NCBI RefSeq assembly: GCF_002775205.1
Contig: NC_036446.1
Span: 13,392,565-13,456,564, forward strand
DNA: 64,000 nucleotides
Direction of reading: 5' to 3'
Origin: Xiphophorus maculatus
Lineage: Eukaryota; Chordata; Actinopteri; Cyprinodontiformes; Poeciliidae
In this document: positions 62,701 to 64,000 of the stretch, one piece after another
How positions within the stretch are numbered: the first letter of the stretch is position 1
Layout of the letters: every line of letters starts with the position of its first letter
Program-made: the position numbers and the translations under genes
The notes under the pieces: generated by a model
Told to the model about the DNA's origin: nothing
What the model saw: only the letters and a program-made list of their open reading frames with translations
The model's database searches: none

Positions 62701-63002
62701 GCATGACGCGACGCACCGTCGTTCACACAAATAAATATTCTTATACTTTAACGTCCAGATTTAACGGATATGTGCAGCACATTTTCGCCTTCTTCGCATG
62801 ATATTCTGAACTATGAAAAATAAGACACTTTTATATCAAATACGCAATGTTCTTATTCGTTAAAGCCTTTATGTCTTCCTTTTTTGTACTTTTCTTTCAT
62901 CACTACGTCAAAAATAATCAAGAAAATGTCAAACACTTACACCAGGACGGTAATAAAACCGACCGCGATCAAGATGTGGGACTTGGTGATGTTCCGCTGC
63001 AT
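29709..63002 (-). CDS. GT6-family glycosyltransferase (ABO/GGTA1/GBGT1-like), complete, 11 exons
   Basis: Type II Golgi enzyme of CAZy family GT6, which adds alpha-1,3-linked Gal or GalNAc to glycoprotein or glycolipid ends. Exons (minus): 62941-63002, 55333-55374, 55010-55150, 41264-41296, 40270-40404, 40042-40150, 33571-33684, 31811-31927, 31525-31658, 29957-30034, 29709-29856. They form 1,113 nt (370 residues) with all phases consistent. Residues 8-27 are the signal-anchor helix; a polar stem of about 70 residues follows. Catalytic landmarks: [29 protein letters not shown], the metal-binding DxD as DID (224-226), [12 protein letters not shown], and WQEESHLN with the catalytic glutamate at E317, then [17 protein letters not shown]. 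The acceptor-site motif reads TAAVWAG where GGTA1 has HAAIFGG, so donor and acceptor specificity cannot be assigned. All key residues are present. The gene spans 33 kb and hosts a provirus in intron 3. Confidence 0.88.
30410..31146. mobile_element. non-autonomous DNA transposon in GT6 intron 9
   Basis: The termini ACACTGTAAAACATTT and AAATGTTTTACAGTGT are perfect 16-bp inverted repeats 737 bp apart. The interior is AT-rich with no transposase. It lies between GT6 exons 9 and 10. Confidence 0.65.
33186..33213. repeat. (CAA)n short tandem repeat
   Basis: A run of CAA/ACA trinucleotides in GT6 intron 7. It is a simple repeat of no evident function. Confidence 0.8.
34000..40000. other. GT6 intron 6, repeat-rich, no exon recognised
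   Basis: Most of the 6.4-kb intron between exons 6 and 7. At about 35870-36170, sequence around AGATTTATTGTCATTGTCATC and GTGCCATGATTGCCATCGGG resembles a dispersed fish repeat. A duplicated motif TAGAGTTTCACAGGG[CT]GTGAGCTGCA occurs near 35150 and 35578. (AG)n lies near 37630. No coding exon was seen. Confidence 0.45.
42830..44460 (+). pseudogene. 5'-truncated L2-like LINE, reverse transcriptase broken
   Basis: The plus strand encodes pieces of a non-LTR reverse transcriptase: [48 protein letters not shown], a decayed [18 protein letters not shown], and the C-terminal [11 protein letters not shown] and SASLHWLPV blocks. These are characteristic of the fish L2/CR1 group. The pieces lie in alternating frames (near 42972, 43183, 43374 and 43663), so several frameshifts have killed it; one follows a T-run at 43437-43450. 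The 3' end ATAAAGTGCTTCATAAGTAA is followed by (GGTAT)n, the short-repeat tail typical of L2. The copy is antisense to the GT6 gene and ends 119 bp before the provirus. Confidence 0.85.
44579..45174 (+). repeat. 5' LTR of the provirus
   Basis: 596 bp with TG...CA ends. AATAAA occurs at 44803 (GCAATAAACTCTGC, the usual retroviral R-region style) and again at 45013. A TATAAAAG box lies at 45101. The TATA downstream of both AATAAA signals makes the U3/R/U5 borders ambiguous: either a weak upstream TATA near 44658 is used and U5 is long, or the poly(A) signal sits in U3. Confidence 0.95.
45175..45954 (+). other. proviral leader (primer binding and packaging region)
   Basis: 780 bp between LTR and gag. 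A TGG-starting stretch at 45181-45198, six bases after the LTR, is the best primer-binding-site candidate; I could not name the matching tRNA. The leader ends in 17 consecutive A residues directly before the gag ATG. Confidence 0.55.
45955..47508 (+). CDS. gag: retroviral Gag polyprotein
   Basis: 517 residues of structural polyprotein. The second-residue glycine and MGKSISK start fit N-myristoylation of matrix. PPQY at 158-161 is a PPxY late-budding motif. The region from about 230 to 420 looks like capsid (for example [17 protein letters not shown], gamma-like). An Arg-rich nucleocapsid segment with three xRQNN/KQN repeats precedes one CCHC zinc knuckle (C495, C498, H503, C508). It ends in TGA followed by CTA, a known leaky readthrough context, and the same frame continues into protease. 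This is an old viral gene in a fish genome, and its frame is open throughout. Confidence 0.93.
   Translation: MGKSISKTKPTASLKSNDWKYVEDRDPHKIKHLDKWITNYNFDGRLNSQKLTVLQDKIKQKANSNQKKMRKEGYEDVKFWLELAQNREAGEKRSKNLLFYRREDDETGPRGVKRQAAEQHAAGGGGEVAEVNRYQNNKTEGEKQIVQNTKLYPDLPSPPQYEEKGSEGPITRSQKVNFKWSKNWGEALVQGATAPTEPNRPPPCCPSEEPNNQPHTTGLYPMIQVANPNAGEDGAAPTILVYRTWTLEDIKKALEGITPLKEDVNRFVEDMNNIRESYHLNGNEVQQAWMTALGSDWHHVRGDWTPLLAGNPPQVLAHNSNELTNRVNALAARTVQRYQRRANYTEISRVKQKEEESFDEYSLRMTKVFKTHSGLVENNDENGPYKQQLKNALHAGSKDAIRAWVAKHYIGLGTGTLDEYINHAIHAEKVSKEKKKVSGAFFQDEEQIFYQERRGRGSFRGRSQNPRGQRGRMGRANYRQNNYRQNNFKQNDLGCWCCGKEGHIARHCPEKYIDQSA
47509..48456 (+). CDS. pro: retroviral protease plus putative 2H phosphoesterase-like domain
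   Basis: This frame runs in phase from the gag UGA; the first ATG is at 47569. Numbering from that ATG, the aspartic protease has its active site DTGA at 22-25 and the LLGRD motif at 86-90. After about residue 118 comes a segment not expected in a retroviral protease. LHITLWF (H170) and PHVSLFK (H231) flank a strand-like block ([11 protein letters not shown], then [10 protein letters not shown]), the layout of the 2H phosphoesterase fold (LigT, AKAP7, viral 2',5'-phosphodiesterases). The position equals that of dUTPase in some retroviruses. The frame ends in UGA followed by CAA, three bases before the RT ATG. The protease call is firm; the 2H call rests on motif reading. Confidence 0.85.
   Translation, partial: LESESLKSEEVQLNLQDLLSMDSVRPEITLFINGKPVVFLCDTGACRTTCRENITGVKISGETVVVRSAGGKLTQVNESEPVWLRDPQGQACQLSILLLPECPVNLLGRDGLIQLGLALIPTTDGHIAVKRQSEMKKGDFFVVKGNGNPHYCYTLEVPCRPPHNFAQALLTEGDKAISALQDQMPPDNLHITLWFRNTAGPDKIYEDRLNKVTPAKITVTYLYTDTKHTAVAAVALPDDLKSLDRTQTSPHVSLFKQRNEQWNQLGNLVEEGEAATDWVTTSSNIETSASTGLTRKALFWTTWVQKGQHLYSKQN
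48460..50445 (+). CDS. pol: retroviral reverse transcriptase and RNase H (pol, first part)
   Basis: 661 residues in the same frame as gag and pro. Reverse transcriptase: VVDISNAFF (metal-binding D138), LPQG at 170-173, YVDD at 203-206, then KYLGHNL and the thumb/connection region ([15 protein letters not shown]). RNase H: FVDGSS (D509), AELIAL (E548), YTDSQYA (D569), the His-loop AAHTTG (H624) and [12 protein letters not shown] (D639). All catalytic acids are present. The frame closes in UGA followed by CAA about 20 codons after the last RNase H aspartate, that is, in the RNase H-integrase linker. Confidence 0.93.
   Translation: MFLTEEEEVLLKDVPDKLWSKGPTDVGLVKEALPVQIRPKTEFRPKVKQYPLKADAQEGIKPVIKDLIEAGVIVQCENSPCNTPIFPVKKQPPSVGWRMVQDLQAVNNAVIQRAPCVPDPYTLLNSLRSDAKIFTVVDISNAFFSIPVDKESQFWFAFTFEGNRYTYTRLPQGYCESPTIYSQVMSASMSTFQPPGGSQVLLYVDDVLLASPNMEICKQDTLALLKHLAEEGHKVNKNKLQLCKEQVKYLGHNLSAGGRTIMEDRKITILQAPKPQTKKQMMSFLGLTNYCRNWVPNYAEIVAPLSKLMYEKDLKMSSSLEWTEAAETALSEIKQALVSSAALALPDYKKHFFQMVDCKGQYMTSVLVQQHGDKMRPIAYFSSKLDSVACAQPPCVRAVIAASMAVEVSAPIVLFHPLTLRVPHAVSALLLQTNMIFLSPARHLSCMSTLLSQPNLTIERCTILNPATLLPLPDDGTKHDCQEMAEQNAKSRNDLKDLPLGHGEILFVDGSSKKNVQGITQTGYAVVTEKLVLKAEKLPSHYSAQAAELIALTTACKLMKDKEVTVYTDSQYAFATVHTFAQYWKNRGMITSTGKPVTHADLLKDLLQAVQLPKQLAICKCAAHTTGKDKVSLGNAFADEMAKKAAEGQIKVLHMEEKSNI
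50446..51546 (+). CDS. pol: retroviral integrase (pol, second part)
   Basis: This continues the pol frame after the UGA at 50443. A second UGA (50542-50544, followed by CCU) lies 32 codons on, before the zinc domain, so a long open stretch exists only from 50545. Numbering from 50563: zinc-binding H14, H18, C45, C48; catalytic triad D80 (HMDF), D138 (YSDNGTHF) and E174 (GLIERMN), with exactly 35 residues between the last two (DD35E); a C-terminal WEGPYQVL matches the GPY/F module. It ends in TAA. No ATG start exists at the front, so expression as drawn would need readthrough of the UGA codons. Confidence 0.9.
51715..53610 (+). CDS. env: retroviral envelope glycoprotein, intact frame
   Basis: 631 residues from ATG 51715; the open frame extends upstream without another ATG. 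The N-terminal hydrophobic segment ([13 protein letters not shown]) is the signal peptide. SU carries a WWWCGDD motif, and N-glycosylation sites include NIT and NWT. A dibasic LQKR near residue 386 is the likely SU/TM cleavage site. TM contains CWWC at 428-431, an ISD-like stretch ([18 protein letters not shown]) and CX6CC at 490-498 (gamma-type covalent SU-TM link), a membrane span at about 548-573, and a cytoplasmic tail with an acidic end. It resembles Env proteins I recall in many percomorph genomes. A spliced mRNA is expected; acceptors near 51594 or 51710 are candidates. No stop or frameshift interrupts it. Confidence 0.9.
   Translation: MTNKCIVFVFIVFGFLLCFHVEKLYARKNSCSTTHGMRVGIQVCIPPRSNTIVSVSWAGLTSAKKNKGINYRDNTWYMTNDISNTGWKTLVADEGNRWTKTWGTTTYAQYHKKLLTISRTDEGVQIVINTIKHPLIPPSFQEKADTTCWGFYLWAHTSGADPKFLIIFCEESKEEGGSDTSPWTIGVKVKEVKTVDDWFRVATGVSGNNNNWLLMVEQAAKMTKKDCVVCMEPRPLLRVTPAIITKQCLLEVMTKTNLKGTCVIYDAIFPLAAADEKKPLFSKKIAPANFTCVNITGTGKRIGNLTKTMCTTVITVNDDFNPISRADVWWWCGDDRLFDRLPRKVTGFCALISLLLPVSVYPTSVEDLMLSLSSVLFQKRQHLQKREVTWKNTDIDPTYIDAIGVPRGVPDEYKLVDQVGAGFESTICWWCTINKNVDRINYIHYNVQRLGNWTQAGFEAVHEQLAATSLMAFQNRIALDMLLAEKGGVCMIFGEKCCTFLPNNTAADGSLTKAITGLRTLNGKMKEHSGVDTSMWDAWMDAFGKYRNLVSSVLVSIAVFAAILTLCGCCFVPCLRSLFNRLITTAISPMEDQMAQMYPLLEKKSDVDKEYSDDDSSDRYPDPDFWTGYNP
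53711..53723 (+). other. polypurine tract
   Basis: A purine-rich AATAGGGGGAAAC-type stretch immediately before the 3' LTR, the expected primer for plus-strand DNA synthesis. Confidence 0.75.
53724..54319 (+). repeat. 3' LTR of the provirus
   Basis: 596 bp, same length as the 5' LTR and identical to it by eye at a constant offset of 9,145 bp. It is followed by the target duplication TATTT. Confidence 0.95.
54809..54829. repeat. poly(T) tract
   Basis: About 20 consecutive T residues in GT6 intron 3 near exon 3, equal to a poly(A) run on the gene's strand. Confidence 0.8.
56240..56406 (-). mobile_element. tRNA-derived SINE, copy 1
   Basis: The reverse complement starts GGGCGTGCCGTGGTGGTGTA with an A-box-like GTGGTGTAGGGGTTAGCAC. 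It then has a B-box-like GGGTTCAACTCCCGGACCCG about 40 bp on, and continues into a unique body (CCCGTTTCCTGTCATATAAG) ending in AGAGGGGTTATAAAA. It is closely similar to the copy at 56945-57127. It lies in GT6 intron 1, on the gene's strand. Confidence 0.75.
56411..56680 (-). repeat. LINE/SINE 3'-end-like dispersed repeat
   Basis: GTTTATTTTTATAGCACATTTC and TTAAAAGTGCTTTACATGAT are the reverse of a common teleost retroelement 3' tail. Downstream, AAGCTACAGGGAGCCAATGT is also repeat-like. Boundaries are approximate. Confidence 0.4.
56945..57127 (-). mobile_element. tRNA-derived SINE, copy 2
   Basis: Same organisation as copy 1. The reverse complement has GGGCGTGCCGTGGTGGCGTA, the A box GTGGCGTAGCGGTTAGCG and the B box GGGTTTGACTCCCGG, and ends in a CCTGGAGGGGTAAAAAAA tail. 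It is better preserved in the tRNA-like part than copy 1. Confidence 0.78.
57207..57567 (+). mobile_element. solo LTR with 5-bp target duplication
   Basis: A 361-bp element beginning TGTCAGGATTGG and ending CTTATGACA (TG...CA). It is flanked by the direct repeat CAGCC at 57202-57206 and 57568-57572. ATTAAA near the right end could be a poly(A) signal. No internal retroviral genes are present, consistent with LTR-LTR recombination. It is unrelated in sequence to the provirus LTR. Confidence 0.85.
57573..60185. other. GT6 intron 1, no exon recognised
   Basis: AT-rich intronic sequence with short frames lacking any domain. I see no gene or clear repeat boundary. Confidence 0.45.
61600..61890 (+). 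mobile_element. decayed Tc1-like transposon 3' part
   Basis: The blocks AGTAAGTGGGGTCTGACC, TGTGAAAAAGTTAAGGGTGT and GACTACTTTTGCAAG match the 3' ends I recall of Tc1-like fish elements (GTGAAAAAGTTCAAGGGTGTGAATACTTTTGCAAG). No coding frame survives. Confidence 0.45.
61909..61941. other. perfect hairpin, 13-bp stem
   Basis: CTGTTACCAGACA, a 7-base loop GTCTGAT, then TGTCTGGTAACAG. It directly follows the Tc1-like remnant. It might be an element terminus, but no CTRR end or other Helitron sign was confirmed. Confidence 0.7.
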
Positions 63003-63599
63003 TTTCAATCCGTTTGACGAGAATCGAAAGCGTCGAGCAGAAACTGAAGAGAGATGCGCAGGTTCTTGCAGGGACTTCCTATCCGACAAGGGGTGGGAGG
63101 TAAACAGTTTAACACATAGCAGTTTCCATAGGGCGGGACAAAAACACAAGGCCAGGGGAGGATGTTCTCATCATCGTCATCATTATCATCAGGAAGCTGC
63201 ACAGAAATGACTGAAAAGGGAAAGAAACATGATCACTGTTGACAAAATCACCAAATGGAAAAAGCAAGAAGATTGTCTTTCAAACTAGTTTGTCGGGATT
63301 AAAACCTGTTTTATCTGACCTAATGTTTTTCAAAATATATTTTTAAATGCATTTAATGGTAAATAAGCATCACATGATAAATTGCAACATTTAAAAAAAC
63401 AAGAAGTCAAACATGTTTTTATGGAGCTCCAAAATATAACGTGGCTTCAAAAATTATTATTTTACAAATTTCCAAGACTCTTCTTTTAATGCTTCGGGAA
63501 GTGCTGCAGCAGAAACAAAACATAAGTGTTCTGTAACCAGCAGGATGAAAAAGAAAAAAAGAAAAGCTATGAATGGATTTGCTTTTATGAAAATGAGTG

Positions 63600-63790
63600 A
63601 TATTTCACAGTGGGAGTTAAATGCAGGGACCGGTGGTATCAGTGGGCTAGTAGGGCTAAGCCCTCCCTGACATTTACAATAATGTTGTTAAAATAAACAA
63701 CTTAAAAATAACTATTTAAAAATAATTCACATTTTGTTACATTTTCAACAAACCTGGTGTCAAACCGCCAGGTGAAAATCCCTGCGTGTT
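63600..63790. repeat. repeat-like sequence upstream of the right-end gene
   Basis: GTGGGCTAGTAGGGCTAAGC followed by CCTCCCTGAC and AT-rich sequence resembles a dispersed fish repeat. The family and edges are unknown. Confidence 0.25.
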
Positions 63791-63799
63791 TCCGAAGGA

Positions 63800-63981
63800 C
63801 TGACTTCTGACTACCCCACTCAGTGTTACTGTCTGTCGCGGCTCAGAATGATTGACAGGCCTCTAGCCACGCCCCCTGGGATGGCGGCTCATTGGGGTCA
63901 GCCCGCGGCCACAGGATTCATCCAATCAGGATGGACTTGCCTCGAGCTCTAGCGTGTGTGGGCGTAGACTGAGGAGGAGCG
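63800..63981 (+). promoter_or_regulatory. probable CpG-rich promoter at right edge
   Basis: A GC-rich stretch with a CCACGCCCCC GC-box-like site, inverted CCAAT (ATTGG) near 63892 and CCAAT near 63924, leading to an ATG at 63982. Together with GT6 exon 1 about 1 kb to the left on the other strand, this makes a head-to-head pair. Confidence 0.45.
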
Positions 63982-64000
63982 ATGGCGAGCAGTATTAGCA
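63982..64000 (+). CDS. possible first codons of an unidentified gene (cut by window end)
   Basis: ATGGCGAGCAGTATTAGC reads MASSIS after a purine-rich GAGGAGCG context. Too short to identify. Support is only the CpG-rich, CCAAT-containing sequence upstream. Confidence 0.25.

Overview
This is a window of vertebrate nuclear DNA, almost certainly from a ray-finned (teleost) fish. It is AT-rich and its genes are split by many GT-AG introns. It carries fish-type repeats (Tc1-like remnants, tRNA-derived SINEs, an L2-like LINE, MITEs, a long CA microsatellite), and the endogenous retrovirus has an Env of the kind widespread in spiny-rayed fishes. All gene models were built by hand from splice sites, reading phase and remembered protein families; nothing was aligned by computer.

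Layout, left to right. (1) About 2.7-5.0 kb, minus strand: two exons of a serglycin-like gene (srgn). (2) 12.4-19.0 kb, minus: complete 13-exon kifbp (KIF1-binding protein). A kifbp-srgn pair in the same orientation matches the order I recall for human 10q22. (3) 20.4-22.9 kb, minus: complete mpc1 (mitochondrial pyruvate carrier 1), including a 4-nucleotide exon. (4) 23.56-24.29 kb, plus: rrp15 (pre-60S ribosome biogenesis factor), intronless and head-to-head with mpc1. (5) 29.7-63.0 kb, minus: a complete 11-exon glycosyltransferase of family GT6 (ABO/GGTA1/GBGT1 family) with large repeat-filled introns. (6) The last 150 bases look like the CpG-rich promoter and first codons of another plus-strand gene.

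Intron 3 of the GT6 gene holds, antisense to the host gene, a 5'-truncated L2-like LINE (42.8-44.46 kb) and a full-length provirus (44,579-54,319). The provirus has two 596-bp LTRs that look identical by eye, a 5-bp target duplication, gag, pro, pol and an uninterrupted env, so it inserted recently.

Two features of the provirus are the most unusual in the window. First, gag, protease, RT/RNase H and integrase all lie in one reading frame of 5,592 nt. It is broken only by four UGA codons, each followed by C, and each at a domain boundary. This suggests serial stop-codon readthrough rather than random decay. Second, a second domain sits between protease and RT, with paired H-hydrophobic-T/S-hydrophobic motifs that look like a 2H phosphoesterase (the 2',5'-phosphodiesterase / LigT fold).

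Accessory repeats include a solo LTR with a perfect 5-bp duplication in GT6 intron 1, two near-identical tRNA-type SINE copies, a hAT-type MITE with an 8-bp duplication (7 of 8 matching), several other MITEs and several Tc1-like remnants.
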